DNA of 64,000 nt, taken from the NCBI RefSeq assembly GCF_016862795.1, contig NZ_BONQ01000014.1, forward strand, positions 1 to 64,000, written 5' to 3'. The notes under the pieces were generated by a model. The model worked only from the letters and a program-made list of their open reading frames with translations, was not told where the DNA came from and did no database searches. A program made the translations under genes and the position numbers. This document shows, in pieces, positions 1-9,937 of the stretch; position 1 is the first letter of the stretch, and every line of letters starts with the position of its first letter. Origin of the DNA: Dactylosporangium siamense. Its GTDB lineage: Bacteria; Actinomycetota; Actinomycetes; Mycobacteriales; Micromonosporaceae.

Positions 1-863
1 CATGATCCACCGCCGTCGAGGTCATCATTCGGTGCTACAACACCGCCGTTGGTCAACGAACGAAACCATCGATCACTGAACCGGTCGGTACCAGCGCCCA
101 ACCGGCGATCACCCGCACCCGCCCATGATCAAAGGAGCCCCGTGGCCATGCGCGCAGCCGTGCGGGCGGCCACCCGGCGACTTCGATCAAGCACGGGGAC
201 GGCGAACCACGGCGCGACCGGAGAACATGCATGATCCGGAAGACTTCCCGCCGCCCGCACGACGCAAAACGTTGCGGATCACGATCAATCCGCACAGATC
301 GATGACTAGACCGGGGGTACCAACGCTCAACCAGTGACCTCCCGCCTCGCCCATGATCGAAGGAGCGCCACGGCCGTGCGGGCGGCCATCCGGCGACTTC
401 GATCAAGCACGCAAGATCGAAAGATCCCGGTGCGGGCCGTGTCGGCGCCCCGACCTGGGTGATTTGTCGGGAGTTCTTGAGCCAACGACGGTGTGGCACC
501 ACCGAATGATGACCTCGACGGCGGTGGACCATGTGAGTGCGGACCTGGCTTGGGATCACCGCAAGACGGCAGTCACGGTGACCACGCCACCCTGTCGCAC
601 GGCCGAAGGCCGGGCGGTGCCATCAAGTCCCCGCGCCTGGAGCTGAATATTTGAAGGGCATGACGACCAGAACGCGCGAACCGCAACCACGGCCCCTGAA
701 GCGGCGATCACCCCGCCCCTGCCCATGATCAAAGGAGCGCCGCGGTCGCGTCCACGACCACCCAGCGAATGATGACCGCGACGGCGCTGGATCATGTGGG
801 TGCGGACCTGAAGGGCATGACGAGCGCCGCCCGCGAACCGCAACCAAGGCCCCGAAACGGCGA
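1..863. repeat. Gene-free intergenic mosaic of direct and inverted repeats
   Basis: I find no credible gene here. Three short modules recur. Module A (CCCATGATCAAAGGAGC-like) lies near 122-139, 351-368 and 720-737; in the first two copies it is followed about 25-30 nt later by the same stretch ending CGACTTCGATCAAGCACG (to about 196 and 410). Module B (GAATGATGACC.CGACGGCG followed by GGATCATGTG) lies at about 503-547 and 764-810 in direct orientation and at 1-34 inverted; the inverted copy continues to about 56 and pairs with 481-503. Module C is listed separately. The copies differ by a few bases, as expected for old intergenic repeats. No transposase or terminal repeats are visible. Confidence 0.6.
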
Positions 864-865
864 TC
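649..865. repeat. Direct repeat pair flanking a repeat module
   Basis: The stretch starting GAAGGGCATGACGA and running through CGCGAACCGCAACCA, GGCCCC and GCGGCGATCA occurs at about 649-706 and again at about 806-865 with small differences. The second copy runs into the 3' end of the formylglycine-generating enzyme gene, so the last codons of that gene (after residue 303) are built from repeat sequence. Confidence 0.55.
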
Positions 866-1811
866 AGGCAGGCAGGATCGAAAGATCTGCCGACGACGGT
901 GTGGCAGCGCTGACGGTGCGGAAGCCGGCGTTGCCCATCGAGGAGTCCGGGGTGTTGCTGGAGCGGGCCGCGTTGCGGTAGCGGTTGCAGTAGGAGTCGT
1001 GACACAGGTAGGAGCCGCCGCGCAGCACCCTCGCGACGCCGGTGACGGGGCCGGGCGGGGCATGCAGCGGGGATCGGGTGTAGTAGTCGGCGGCGAACCA
1101 GTCCGCGCACCACTCCCAGACGTTGCCGACAGCTTGCCACAGGCCGTAGCCGTTGGGGTGGTACGTGCGCACGGGCGCGGTCGCCTTGTAGCCGTCCTCG
1201 GCGGTGTTGTGGACCGGGAACTCGCCCTGCCAGATGTTGCACGGCCAGTCCGAGACGTCCACTGTGGAGCCCCAGGGGTAGCGGTCGCTGGCGCGGCCGC
1301 CGCGGGCGGCGCACTCCCACTCCGCCTCGGTCGGTAGGCGGCGGCCGGCCCAGGCGCAGTAGGCCTGGGCGTCGTGCCAGCTGACGTGGACCACGGGGTG
1401 GTCGGGGCGGGCGGTGGAGCCGGGGCCGTCGGGGTGTGCCCAGTCGGCGCCGCGGACTCCGAGCCACCAGGGGGTCGCCGGGGCGGCGCCGACGATGTCG
1501 GCGTCGGCGCTGACGAAGAGGTGGAAGACGGCGGACCAGCCGTCGGCCTCGGCGGTGGTGCGGTAGCCGGTGGCGGCGGTGAACGCGGCGAAGTCGGCGA
1601 CGGTGACCGTGGTGGCGTCGATGCTGAACGCGTCGAGCCGCACGTCGTGGACCGGGCCTTCGCCGTCCGGGCGGATGCCGTCGCCGTGCGCGTCGCCCAT
1701 CGCGAACGTCTGCGCCGGCACGTGCGCCTGTTCGATCCCGTGCGAGCCACCACTGTGGACGGACGATGGCGGAGAGCGGGACGGGAACGCGGGTTGGCAG
1801 CAGTCGGTCAT
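864..1811 (-). CDS. Formylglycine-generating enzyme (SUMF1/FGE-sulfatase family)
   Basis: 315 aa. FGE oxidises the active-site Cys of type I sulfatases to C-alpha-formylglycine using copper and O2. The two catalytic cysteines are visible as C270 and C275 in the conserved '[11 protein letters not shown]' stretch, followed by '[13 protein letters not shown]' and 'GFR', which match the family closely; '[15 protein letters not shown]' and '[12 protein letters not shown]' are further family blocks. Length is normal for bacterial FGE. The ATG at 1811 overlaps the sulfatase TGA (ATGA), so it is translated with its probable substrate. The C-terminal tail after about residue 303 lies in the adjoining repeat and is probably not functional. 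Last gene of the operon. Confidence 0.93.
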   Translation of the reverse strand: MTDCCQPAFPSRSPPSSVHSGGSHGIEQAHVPAQTFAMGDAHGDGIRPDGEGPVHDVRLDAFSIDATTVTVADFAAFTAATGYRTTAEADGWSAVFHLFVSADADIVGAAPATPWWLGVRGADWAHPDGPGSTARPDHPVVHVSWHDAQAYCAWAGRRLPTEAEWECAARGGRASDRYPWGSTVDVSDWPCNIWQGEFPVHNTAEDGYKATAPVRTYHPNGYGLWQAVGNVWEWCADWFAADYYTRSPLHAPPGPVTGVARVLRGGSYLCHDSYCNRYRNAARSSNTPDSSMGNAGFRTVSAATPSSADLSILPA

Positions 1812-3295
1812 GGTGTGTACGAGGCGTCGTCGAGCCCGCTGAGCGTCGGGTCGTGCCGCAGCGACCCGACGTCGTACATGGAGGCCATCCAGTGGTGGAA
1901 GTTGTCGCCGCGGTCCCGCAGCAGCGTGTAGAGCCGGTGCAGGAGCCGGGCCCGCACGGCCGTGAGCTCCGGCCGCTCGTACAGGTTGTGCAGCTCGTCC
2001 GGGTCGGTGTCCAGGTCGTACAACTCGTTGGTGGAGTCGGGGTTGACGACCAGCTTGTAGCGCTGTTCGCGCAGCATCCGTTGCGGGTACGGGAAATGGT
2101 GCCCGTGGAACTCGGCCACCACGTCCGGCGCCCAGTCGGGGGTGCCTCCCTGGACCAGTGGTAGCAGGCTGCGGGAGTCGACCGTGGCCGCCGACGGGAT
2201 GCCGGCGAGGTCCAGGATGGTGGCGGTGCAGTCGGTGAGGCTCACGAACTCGTCGCGGACCTGCCCGGCGGGCGCGCCCGGCACCCTGACGATGCCGGGC
2301 GTGCGGTAGATGTCCTCGTACATGGCCGGGCCCTTGTCGTGCAGCCGGTGCGAGCCGGTGAACTCGCCGTGGTCGCAGGTGAAGAACACCGACGTGTCGT
2401 CGCGCAGCCCCAGTGAGTCCATCGCGGCCAGGACCCGGCCGAGCTGCTCGTCGATGAGCGTGACGTAGCCCCAGTAGACGGCGATGAGCTTGCGGGTGAC
2501 CTCGAGCGGCATGGTGTCGAAGGTCCAGTGCGCGCTGTAGTTGCGCTGCACCGGCGGTTTGCCGACGAAGGTCTCCGCGATCGATTTCGGAAGCTCCACA
2601 TCGGACGGGTCGACCAGGTCGAAGTACTCGTCGGGCACGATGTAGGGCAGGTGCGGGCCGAAGAAGTGCAGCGCTGTGAAGAACGGTTTGCCGTCGGCCG
2701 CGTAGCGCTCCAGCATCTCGATGGTGCGGGTGGCCAGGTAGTACTCGAAGGTGGCCTCGACCGGCTGGTGCAGCCGCGCGGCGAGGAGGTTGCCCGGCCC
2801 GCCGTTGGGCAGGGTCCCCCGCACGTGGTCGCTGATCCGGTACGGCGGCAGCCCCCGCGACTCCAGGTACGACAGGTAGTCCGGGTGGTCGACCGGGTTG
2901 TGCCAGCCCGGCAGGTGCACGCCGTCCAGGCCGTAGTCCGCCGGGTGCTTCGCGGTGCCGGCGTGCCACTTGCCGACCAGGCCGCAGTTGTACCCGTTGG
3001 CCCGCAGCGCCTGCGGGAACGTGAACGTGCCGTCGGGCAGGTCCTCGCTGTAGCCGACGTTGCGCTCCTGGTTGGCGAGCAACTTGTGCCGGAACGGTGC
3101 CTGCCCGGTGAGCAGGCTGGCCCGGGCCGGGGTGCAGATCGCCGTCGGCGTGTACCACCGGTCGAACCGGGTGCCGCTCCGGGCCAGCTCGTCCAGCACC
3201 GGGGTCCGCGCGAGCGCGTTGCCGTAGGCGCCGAGCGTGTCCACCCGGTGCTGGTCCGTCATCAGGAACAGGATGTTGCGTGGTGCCGTGGTCAC
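1808..3295 (-). CDS. Cys-type sulfatase (arylsulfatase/choline-sulfatase superfamily)
   Basis: 495 aa, GTG start fused to the upstream TGA (GTGA). Alkaline-phosphatase-fold sulfatase that hydrolyses sulfate esters. The signature '[11 protein letters not shown]' begins at C54, the residue that must be converted to formylglycine; 'FLMTDQHR' near residue 10 and 'CDHGEF' in the middle are the metal-binding blocks. No signal peptide is seen, so it probably works in the cytoplasm on imported esters. It sits between a sulfonate/sulfate-ester-type ABC importer and its own maturase, which together form a self-contained scavenging unit. Substrate cannot be read from sequence. Confidence 0.93.
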   Translation of the reverse strand: MTTAPRNILFLMTDQHRVDTLGAYGNALARTPVLDELARSGTRFDRWYTPTAICTPARASLLTGQAPFRHKLLANQERNVGYSEDLPDGTFTFPQALRANGYNCGLVGKWHAGTAKHPADYGLDGVHLPGWHNPVDHPDYLSYLESRGLPPYRISDHVRGTLPNGGPGNLLAARLHQPVEATFEYYLATRTIEMLERYAADGKPFFTALHFFGPHLPYIVPDEYFDLVDPSDVELPKSIAETFVGKPPVQRNYSAHWTFDTMPLEVTRKLIAVYWGYVTLIDEQLGRVLAAMDSLGLRDDTSVFFTCDHGEFTGSHRLHDKGPAMYEDIYRTPGIVRVPGAPAGQVRDEFVSLTDCTATILDLAGIPSAATVDSRSLLPLVQGGTPDWAPDVVAEFHGHHFPYPQRMLREQRYKLVVNPDSTNELYDLDTDPDELHNLYERPELTAVRARLLHRLYTLLRDRGDNFHHWMASMYDVGSLRHDPTLSGLDDASYTP

Positions 3296-4299
3296 TTGGC
3301 GGCCGCCGCCTTCGATGCCGCTGTCCACAGGTCGCCGAGGTAGTAGGTCTTCGGGTCGACCGGCGCCTTGAGCTTGCCGGCGCTGACGAAGAAGTCGCCC
3401 ATGCCGGTCAGCCACGTGCCGACGGTGCCGTCCGCGGTCGCGGCGTCGAGCTCCTTGGTGGTCAGCGCCTTGCTGTTGGCCGCGTCGGCCTTCACGGCGG
3501 CGACCTCCTGCTTGAGCAGCTCCGCGGTGGCGGCGATCGTCTCGTCCGGGTGGGCGGCGCGGTAGTCGGTCGCCTCCCGGAGCACCTGGAGCACCTTGGT
3601 GACGGCGGCGGCCTTCTCCGCGACGACCTTGTTGCCGGCGACGAACGCGTTGGGGAAGGACACCTTGCTGGCGAAGTCGTCGTTCTTCGCGAGCTCGACC
3701 AGGTCCGGCACGGTCTTCTTGATGGTGGAGATCGCCGGGTACCAGAAGCCGGCGGCGTCGATCTGCTTCGACGAGAACGCCGAGACGAGCGTGGAGGCGT
3801 CCAGCGGCACCCGCTGGATGTCCTTGTTCGTCATGCCGGCGGCCTGCAGCGCGAGGGTGAGGATCATGTCGCCGGAGGTGCCCTCGGGGACGCCGACCTT
3901 CTTGCCGCGCAGCTGCTGGATGGAGGTGATGCCGGGCTGGGCGATGACCCGGTCGGCGGCGCCGAGGGTGTTGATCGCGATGATCTTCGCCTGGCCGGAC
4001 GCGGGCAGCCAGAAGGCGCCGGGGCCGATGTAGCCGAAGTCGAGGTCGCCGGACTGCAGTGCCTGCACCTGCACCGGGCCGTTGGTGAAGACCTTCACCG
4101 TGGCGTCGATGCCGTACTTCTTCCACAGGCCCTGCTTCTCTGCGACGGCGAGGAGGCTGGTGCCGTTGTAGTCGCCGATGTAGCCGAAGGTCACCCTGGT
4201 CGGCGCACCTGCCTTCGCGGGCTCGTCGGAACCACAGCCGGCGACGCCGATCAGGGTTGCCGCTGCCAGTACCGTGGCAAAACCGCGACGCGAGATCAT
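3292..4299 (-). CDS. ABC transporter substrate-binding lipoprotein (SsuA/TauA/NMT1-like)
   Basis: 335 aa. Periplasmic-binding-protein-like lipoprotein with a twin-Arg-like n-region (MISRRGF) and lipobox ending at C22 (GVAGC). The fold markers '[28 protein letters not shown]' (split across residues 36-63), '[14 protein letters not shown]' and '[13 protein letters not shown]' are those of the nitrate/sulfonate/taurine-binding family. The ATG is fused to the ATPase stop (ATGA at 4296-4299). With a sulfatase downstream, its ligand is more likely a sulfate ester than a sulfonate; this is inference from context. Confidence 0.9.
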   Translation of the reverse strand: MISRRGFATVLAAATLIGVAGCGSDEPAKAGAPTRVTFGYIGDYNGTSLLAVAEKQGLWKKYGIDATVKVFTNGPVQVQALQSGDLDFGYIGPGAFWLPASGQAKIIAINTLGAADRVIAQPGITSIQQLRGKKVGVPEGTSGDMILTLALQAAGMTNKDIQRVPLDASTLVSAFSSKQIDAAGFWYPAISTIKKTVPDLVELAKNDDFASKVSFPNAFVAGNKVVAEKAAAVTKVLQVLREATDYRAAHPDETIAATAELLKQEVAAVKADAANSKALTTKELDAATADGTVGTWLTGMGDFFVSAGKLKAPVDPKTYYLGDLWTAASKAAAAK

Positions 4300-5078
4300 G
4301 AGGGTTTCCTCTCCTGGGCAGGCTGGTGATAGACCGCGCTCCAGACGCGGTTGCGCAACCGGCTGAAGTCCGGGCCGAGCCGGACCTCCTCGGTGCGTGG
4401 GAACGGCAGGTCGACGTCGATGACCTCGACGATGCGGCCCGGGTTGGCGGCCATGACGACGACCCGGTTGGCGAGGAACACCGCCTCGTCGACGTCGTGG
4501 GTGACGAACATGACGGTGCGCTTCTCGCGGCTCCAGGTGTCCAGGAGCTGCTCCTGCAGCCGCACCCGGGTGAGCGCGTCGAGGGCGCCGAACGGCTCGT
4601 CCATCAGCAGGATGGACGGGTCGACGGCGTAGGCGCGGGCGATGGCGCAGCGCTGCTTCATGCCGCCGGACAGCGTCTTGGGCAGCGCGTCGGCGAACTG
4701 GGTCAGGCCGACCAGGTCGATGAAGTGCTCGGCACGGCGGCGGCGCTCGGCCCGCGGCACCCCCGCGGTCCGCAACCCGAACTCGACGTTCCTGCGCACG
4801 GTCAGCCACGGGAACAGCGCGAACTGCTGGAAGATGACGCCCCGGTCGGGCCCCGGCCCGGTGACCGCCTGCCCGCCGACGAGCGCCTGCCCGCCGGTCG
4901 GGTGGTCGAGGCCGGCGACGATGTTGAGCAGGGTGCTCTTGCCGCAGCCGGACGGGCCGACGATGGTGACGAACTCGTTGTCGGCCACGTCGAGGGAGAC
5001 GTCGCCGAGCGCGACGAAGTCCTTGCCCTGCAGCGGGAACGTGCGGGCGACGCCCCGGATGGAAATGCGAGTGGTCAT
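4296..5078 (-). CDS. ABC transporter ATP-binding protein (SsuB/TauB family)
   Basis: 260 aa. Importer ATPase. Walker A 'GPSGCGKST' at residues 41-49, Q-loop 'FQQFALFPW', signature 'LSGGMKQRC' about 136-144, Walker B 'LLMDEP' 157-162 and the switch His in 'FVTHDVDEA'. Length and motifs are standard for the nitrate/sulfonate subfamily. The start overlaps the permease stop by four bases. Energises uptake through the neighbouring permease and lipoprotein. Confidence 0.93.
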   Translation of the reverse strand: MTTRISIRGVARTFPLQGKDFVALGDVSLDVADNEFVTIVGPSGCGKSTLLNIVAGLDHPTGGQALVGGQAVTGPGPDRGVIFQQFALFPWLTVRRNVEFGLRTAGVPRAERRRRAEHFIDLVGLTQFADALPKTLSGGMKQRCAIARAYAVDPSILLMDEPFGALDALTRVRLQEQLLDTWSREKRTVMFVTHDVDEAVFLANRVVVMAANPGRIVEVIDVDLPFPRTEEVRLGPDFSRLRNRVWSAVYHQPAQERKPS

Positions 5079-5854
5079 CGGCGTTCCTGCCAGCCGGTGG
5101 CGCGCCGCTCGACGAGCAGCAGCAGCCGGTCCATCAGCAGGCCGAGCACGCCGATGCTGATCAGGCCGACGAAAATGGTCGGCAGGTCGTAGTACAGCTG
5201 GGCGCTCTGCATCCGGTAGCCGAGTCCCTCCTGGGCGGCGATGAGCTCGGCGGCGACGAGGGTGGCCCAGGACGAGCCGAGGCCGACCCGCATGCCGACG
5301 AGGATGAACGGGGTGGACGCGGGCACGACGACCCGGGCGAAGATGACCCGGGTGGGCGCGCCGAGCACCCGGGCGGCGTTGATGAGGGTCCGATCGACCC
5401 CGACGACGCCCTGGAACGTGGCGATGACGCAGGCGAGGAACGCGGCGAGGAAGATGACGAACAGCTTCGGGGTCTCGCCGATCCCCATCAGCACGATCGC
5501 CAGCGGGATGATCGCGAGGGGCGGGATGGTGCGGAAGAACTGCACCCACGGCTCGATCAGCCCGCGGGCCACGGTGTACCAGCCCATCAGGAACCCGATC
5601 GGGACGGCCAGGCCGGTGCCCAGCGCGAAGCCGATCAGCACCCGGCGCAGGCTGGCCAGGATGTCCGCCTCGAGAGTGCCGTCGCCGAGCAGCTCGACGG
5701 CCTTGTCGAGCACGGCCGGCGGCGTCGGCACCGTCGGGTCCGTGGTGGCGTAGATCCACCACGCGGCGAGCCCGGCCGCCGCCGAGACGGCGTTGAGCAC
5801 CCACACGCCGCGGCGGCGCGGGGTCGCTCTCGTGGTGCCACCGACGACGCTCAT
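5075..5854 (-). CDS. ABC transporter permease (SsuC/TauC family)
   Basis: 259 aa, about six membrane segments, starting with one at residues 20-37. The EAA-loop region contains '[26 protein letters not shown]' (split around residue 165-190) as in binding-protein-dependent permeases of the sulfonate class. First full gene of the sulfate-ester operon. Its ATG is fused (ATGA) to the stop of a 7-codon ORF that owns the only good Shine-Dalgarno sequence, suggesting coupled initiation. Confidence 0.9.
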   Translation of the reverse strand: MSVVGGTTRATPRRRGVWVLNAVSAAAGLAAWWIYATTDPTVPTPPAVLDKAVELLGDGTLEADILASLRRVLIGFALGTGLAVPIGFLMGWYTVARGLIEPWVQFFRTIPPLAIIPLAIVLMGIGETPKLFVIFLAAFLACVIATFQGVVGVDRTLINAARVLGAPTRVIFARVVVPASTPFILVGMRVGLGSSWATLVAAELIAAQEGLGYRMQSAQLYYDLPTIFVGLISIGVLGLLMDRLLLLVERRATGWQERR

Positions 5855-5874
5855 CGGCGTCCCGGTCTGGTCAT
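5851..5874 (-). CDS. 7-codon leader ORF coupled to the sulfate-ester operon
   Basis: Encodes MTRPGRR then TGA. The ATG at 5874 is preceded by GAGGAG at ideal spacing (GAGGAGAGCGCC-ATG), and its TGA overlaps the permease ATG as ATGA. The permease ATG has only a weak GGGA upstream. Short leader ORFs upstream of actinobacterial sulfur genes are known, but this one lacks the Cys-ended motif I associate with those. Its existence as a translated unit is inference from the ribosome site and the overlap. Confidence 0.45.
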   Translation of the reverse strand: MTRPGRR

Positions 5875-5939
5875 GGCGCTCTCCTCAACGACGGGCAGGG
5901 TGCAGTGCCCGTCCACGCGGGACGGTCTGTGCGGAACGC

Positions 5940-7085
5940 TCAGTGGTAGCCGGCGAGCAGCGGGGTCTGCCGGTACAGGGCGGCGATGGCACCCAGGGCA
6001 CCGTCCTCGTCGCCGAGGCGGGCGGCGCGGACCACCCGGGGCGTGGCGGTGCCGGCCCGTTCGGCGATGGTGGCGGCGACCCGGTCGACGACACCGGGCC
6101 AACATCGGGTGAGCCGCCCGCCGACGACGATCTGGGCCGGGTCGAGCACCAGCGCCGCGGCGGCGAGGACCTGCCCGACGGCGACGGCGGCCTCGTCGAG
6201 CACCGCCGCCGCGACCGGGTCGCCGCGCCGCAGCGCCGCCTCGAGGTCCTCGGCGGTGTGCACGGCCAGGCCGCGCCGGCGGCAGGTGCGCAGGACCGCC
6301 GGCACCGACGCGACGGTCTCCAGGCAGCCGTGGCGGCCGCAGCGGCAGGGATCCGGCTCCGCGCCCGGGCCGGTCGCCGGGACATGGCCGAACTCACCGG
6401 CGACCCCGTGCCCGCCGGTGACCAGCCGCCCGCCCACGACGAGACCGCCGCCGATGCCGTCGGCGAGCCGGATGTACAGCACGTCCTGCAGGTCGGGACC
6501 TTCGGTGATCGCCTCGGCGAGCGCGGCGAACCTGGTGTTGTTGTCGGCGATGACCGTCGTGCCGAACCGCTCCCGGAACGCCTGGGCGACCGCCGGCTCG
6601 GCCGGCCGGGGCCCGGCGACCCCGACACCGACGCCCTGCAGGGCGCGGAAGCTGACCCCGGAGCCGGTGCCCACGTCGTCGATCAGGTCGAAGGCGATCG
6701 CGACCCGCTCCGGCCAGCCGGTGTCGGGCCCGTAGGTCTGGTGGCCGGCCGCCATCACCTCGTGGGCGGCGTCGGCGACGGCGATGCGGACCCGGGTGTG
6801 CCCGAGGTCGACGCCGAGGAACTGCCCTGACGACGGGTCGAGCGTCAGCAGCTCCGCCGGCCGGCCGCTGCCGGCGCGCAGGCTCGCGTCGGTGTCGACG
6901 ACCACGACCGCCCCCCGGGACAGCAGGTCGCCCGTGATCTCCGACAGGGTGGTGCGGGACAACCCGACCTTCGCGGCGATCTGTCCCCGGCTGAGGGCGC
7001 CGTGTTCCCGCAGGACGCGCAGGACGCGCTCCTCATGCGTGCGCCTGACCAGCGCGTGAACACCCTCAACGGACACGATTGACAC
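5940..7085 (-). CDS. ROK-family transcriptional regulator
   Basis: 381 aa. N-terminal winged helix-turn-helix (about 15-70, with 'LSRGQIAAKVGLSRTTLSEI') followed by a ROK sugar-kinase-like domain with 'GVDLGHTRVRIAV', 'GVGVAGP', 'GGHGVAGEFGH' and the zinc cluster 'CRCGRHGCLE'. Such proteins repress sugar or amino-sugar genes and release DNA on ligand binding. It lies 66 bases upstream of the leader ORF of the sulfate-ester operon in the same direction and may regulate it. A promoter-like TTGACG-N18-TACGGT overlaps the GTG at 7085; if real, a leaderless start at the GTG of 7076 is more likely. Confidence 0.88.
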   Translation of the reverse strand: MSIVSVEGVHALVRRTHEERVLRVLREHGALSRGQIAAKVGLSRTTLSEITGDLLSRGAVVVVDTDASLRAGSGRPAELLTLDPSSGQFLGVDLGHTRVRIAVADAAHEVMAAGHQTYGPDTGWPERVAIAFDLIDDVGTGSGVSFRALQGVGVGVAGPRPAEPAVAQAFRERFGTTVIADNNTRFAALAEAITEGPDLQDVLYIRLADGIGGGLVVGGRLVTGGHGVAGEFGHVPATGPGAEPDPCRCGRHGCLETVASVPAVLRTCRRRGLAVHTAEDLEAALRRGDPVAAAVLDEAAVAVGQVLAAAALVLDPAQIVVGGRLTRCWPGVVDRVAATIAERAGTATPRVVRAARLGDEDGALGAIAALYRQTPLLAGYH

Positions 7086-7173
7086 CGTAGGGCGGATGGA
7101 ATTTTTCCGTCAACCCTCCGACAGAATGTTCCCCAGTAATGTAATGGGAAATACATGATTTTAGGCTGGGCGG

Positions 7174-8019
7174 GTGACGTTCGAGGAGCTCACCGGCCCG
7201 CTGCGGGGCGAGCTGCTCGCGCACTGCTACCGGATGCTGGGCTCGCTGCACGACGCCGAGGACGCGGTGCAGGAGACGTACCTGCGAGGCTGGAAGGCGT
7301 TCCCGCGCCTCGACGACCCCGCCGGGGTGCGCCCGTGGCTGTTCCGGATCGCCACCAACCGCTGCCTGAGCATGCTGTCTTCGAAACCGCTCGCGGTTTC
7401 CGACGGCGGCGAGCCGCTCTGGCTGCAGCCGTTGCCGGACGCGCTCACCGGCGTCTCGGTGGAGCTGGCGTTCGTGGCGGCCCTGCAGCATCTCCCGCCC
7501 CGGCCGCGGGCCGCGATCCTGCTCCGCGAGGTGCTCGGCTTCTCCGCCGCGGAGACCGCCGGGCTGCTCGACACCACCGTCGCCGCCGTCAACAGCGCCG
7601 TCCAGCGGGCCCGCAAGGCACTGCCCGCCCCGGACCCGACACCCCCACCTCCGTCGGTGCGCCGGGTCGCCGCCGCGTACCGCGCCGCGTGGGAGGCCGG
7701 CGACGTCGACACCATCGTCGGCATGCTGGCCGACGACGCCAGGTATTCGATGCCTCCGCTGCCCGAGGTGTACGACGGTGCCCCGGCCATTCACACGTTC
7801 CTCCTCGAAGGCCCCTCCCGCCACCGGTGGCGGTTCCTGCCTACCGCGGCGAACGGGCGGCCGGCGTTCGGCACGTACCTGCTGTCCGACGGTCGCTTCG
7901 AGGCGGCCAGTATCGACCTGGTGACGGTGCGGGGGTCGCGGGTCACCGAGGTGGTGTCATTCCTCGGTCCGGCGCTGTTCTCCGCCTTCGGCCTGCCGGA
8001 GTTCCTCGAAGCGCGATGA
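7174..8019 (+). CDS. ECF sigma factor with C-terminal SnoaL-like domain (SigG/SigX5-like)
   Basis: 281 aa, GTG start. Sigma region 2 (about 5-75: '[21 protein letters not shown]', split, and '[13 protein letters not shown]') and region 4 (about 105-150: '[17 protein letters not shown]', '[14 protein letters not shown]') are followed by a SnoaL/NTF2-like domain (about 165-275: '[22 protein letters not shown]'). In this class the tail replaces an anti-sigma factor. Divergent from the ROK gene; an SDR gene follows 58 bases downstream and may be part of its regulon. Confidence 0.88.
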   Translation: MTFEELTGPLRGELLAHCYRMLGSLHDAEDAVQETYLRGWKAFPRLDDPAGVRPWLFRIATNRCLSMLSSKPLAVSDGGEPLWLQPLPDALTGVSVELAFVAALQHLPPRPRAAILLREVLGFSAAETAGLLDTTVAAVNSAVQRARKALPAPDPTPPPPSVRRVAAAYRAAWEAGDVDTIVGMLADDARYSMPPLPEVYDGAPAIHTFLLEGPSRHRWRFLPTAANGRPAFGTYLLSDGRFEAASIDLVTVRGSRVTEVVSFLGPALFSAFGLPEFLEAR

Positions 8020-8077
8020 TTTTCTCCGCCGGGCCGGGTTGTACCAGTGACGGATGCATCCACCTGGAAGGAACATC

Positions 8078-8833
8078 ATGCTGCTGGCAGGGAAGAACGC
8101 GATCATCTATGGGGGCGGCGGCTCGATCGGCGGTGCCATGGCCAGGGCATACGGCCGGGCCGGCGCGCGGGTGTTCCTCGCTGGGCGCACCCTGGCCACC
8201 CTGTCCTCGGTGGCCGAGGAGATCCGCGCGGCCGGTGGGAGCGCCGACACTGCCGTCGTCGACGCCCTCGACGAGCACGCGGTCGAATCGCACGCGGCGG
8301 CCGTCGTCGCCGCGGCCGGCCGGATCGACGTGGCGGTCAACGTGATCGCCGACGCCGACGTGCAGGGCACCCCGGTCCTCGACATGGCCGTCGAGGACTA
8401 CCTGGCGCCCGTGGTGCAGTCGGTCCGCTCGAAGTTCATCACGTCCCGCGCCGCCGGCCGGCACATGGTCCGCCAGGGCGGCGGCGTCCTGCTGTTCTTC
8501 GGCGGCGCCGGCGACCCACCGCGCGACTTCCACCTCGGCGGGTTGCAGGCCGGGTTCGCGGCCGTCGAACACCTTCGCCGCCAGCTGGCGGTGGAGCTCG
8601 GAGCGCATGGTGTACGGGTGCTGACCCTGCGCACCGGCGGCGTGCCCGAGGTGATCCCGGCGGACGTCCCCGGCCGCGCCGCCATCGAGGCGAGCATCAC
8701 CGGCCAGACCCTGCTCGGCCGGCCGGCGACGCTGGAGGACGCCGGCAACCTCGCCGTCTTCGCCGCGTCCGACCTGGCCCGCACGCTGACGGGCACCGCC
8801 CTGAACATGTCCTGCGGCGCGATGCTCGACTGA
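8078..8833 (+). CDS. Atypical short-chain dehydrogenase/reductase
   Basis: 251 aa. Start chosen at the ATG of 8078 because GGAAGGA precedes it; in-frame upstream ATG 8054 has no ribosome site. Rossmann nucleotide-binding start 'YGGGGSIGGAMARAYG' and 'FLAGRTL' are present. However, the usual catalytic Tyr-x3-Lys is absent: aligning 'AAVEHLRRQLAVEL' puts Leu and Phe where Tyr and Lys belong, and the catalytic Ser stretch reads 'LLFFGGAGD'. The protein may bind a cofactor but use different chemistry or be non-catalytic. Confidence 0.8.
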   Translation: MLLAGKNAIIYGGGGSIGGAMARAYGRAGARVFLAGRTLATLSSVAEEIRAAGGSADTAVVDALDEHAVESHAAAVVAAAGRIDVAVNVIADADVQGTPVLDMAVEDYLAPVVQSVRSKFITSRAAGRHMVRQGGGVLLFFGGAGDPPRDFHLGGLQAGFAAVEHLRRQLAVELGAHGVRVLTLRTGGVPEVIPADVPGRAAIEASITGQTLLGRPATLEDAGNLAVFAASDLARTLTGTALNMSCGAMLD

Positions 8834-8837
8834 CGCC

Positions 8838-9608
8838 CTATGTGGCCCGGCGCGCCTTTCGCACGGCCACGACGGCGATCACCCCGGCGAGCAGGCCGGC
8901 CACGAAGTAGCTGAGGGTCCAGTTCTGCATGCGTGCGGAGGCGCCGACCACGCCGTAGAACGCCAGCAGGAGCGCCACGAACCCGAACGGCACCGCGAAC
9001 GCCAGCCCCAGTGTCGGACCCGCCGGCGTCCAGGCGGCCGTGCCGAGCGGGGTCCAGCGGCGTGCCACGACCAGGGCGACCAGCAGCCCGATGCCGATGA
9101 GCGCCACCACGGCGAACGGGAACCGTGCACCACCGACCGGCACCCGGTCGAGCTGACCGAAGTAGTGCCCGGCACAGTCGAGCCCTGGCTCGCTCGGCAC
9201 CCAGGGTCGCTCGCACATGTTCCGGTCACGGCCGAACCGGTCCGTGGCGACCAGCAGCTGGGCGAACGGCCGGCCGAGCAGCCAGGTGAGGACGCCGCTC
9301 GTCCCGTACCAGGCCAGGGCGGCACCGGCGACCGCCCACCCGCCGACGGCGGACCTGCGCAGCGCGGCCCGCAGGCTCGCCGGTGCGGGCGGGACCTGCC
9401 GGGCGATCTCGGCGGCGGCGCCGAACCTGGCCACCGCGTCGCGCTCGGCGGTCTCGGGATCCAGGCCACGGCCGATGCCGTCCTCGGTCGCGGCGAGCAG
9501 GTGGCTCTCGGCCTCGGCGAGCATCCGGCGGCCGGGTGCGCCGGTGCCGGCCAGCCGGTCGAACATCTCGTCGAGATACCGCTCGACCGGGCTCTGCGCC
9601 GTGGTCAT
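8838..9608 (-). CDS. Membrane protein with N-terminal cytoplasmic helical domain (PadR partner)
   Basis: 256 aa. Residues 1-75 form a soluble helical domain like the permease-prefix/DUF1700-type modules ('VERYLDEMFDRLAG', 'LDPETAERDAVARFGAAAEIA'). Four to five membrane segments follow from about residue 90. The ATG is fused to the PadR stop (ATGA), the usual pairing for this family, in which PadR represses its own membrane partner. Exact function is unknown. Confidence 0.75.
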   Translation of the reverse strand: MTTAQSPVERYLDEMFDRLAGTGAPGRRMLAEAESHLLAATEDGIGRGLDPETAERDAVARFGAAAEIARQVPPAPASLRAALRRSAVGGWAVAGAALAWYGTSGVLTWLLGRPFAQLLVATDRFGRDRNMCERPWVPSEPGLDCAGHYFGQLDRVPVGGARFPFAVVALIGIGLLVALVVARRWTPLGTAAWTPAGPTLGLAFAVPFGFVALLLAFYGVVGASARMQNWTLSYFVAGLLAGVIAVVAVRKARRAT

Positions 9609-9937
9609 GCCGGCACCGGCCCGGCGGCGGGCCCGAGCACCGACTGCACGCCGCTGACGAAGCTGCGCCACTCGACCTGCTTCGCGACCCGCGCCTGCCG
9701 GCCGTCGCTGGTGAGTGCGTAGACCCGGCGGCGGCGGGGCACGGCCGGCTCCCAGTGGCTCACGACGAGGCCTTCGCGCTCCAGCCGGTGCAACGCCGGA
9801 TAGACGGTGCCCTCCGGCAGGTCGAACATCCCGTCGGAGCGGTCCCGCAGCGCGGCGATCAGGGCATAGCCGTGCACCGGGCCCCCATCGGCCAGCACGG
9901 CGAGCAACAACAGGTCGAGATGACCCCTGACGTCCAT
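9605..9937 (-). CDS. PadR-family transcriptional regulator
   Basis: 110 aa. Winged helix typical of PadR: 'LDLLLLAVLADGGPVHGYAL', 'LPEGTVYPALHRLEREGLV' and 'RRRVYALT'. The short C-terminal dimerisation helix fits PadR subfamily 2. It is translationally coupled to the membrane protein below. A perfect palindrome covers its start codon, so it very likely represses itself. Confidence 0.9.
   Translation of the reverse strand: MDVRGHLDLLLLAVLADGGPVHGYALIAALRDRSDGMFDLPEGTVYPALHRLEREGLVVSHWEPAVPRRRRVYALTSDGRQARVAKQVEWRSFVSGVQSVLGPAAGPVPA

Noticed and set aside
53-559. Long minus-strand reading frame in the left repeat region
   Set aside because: Built from repeats, with Arg/Pro/Ser-rich translation, no ribosome site and no domain; such frames are common in GC-rich non-coding DNA.
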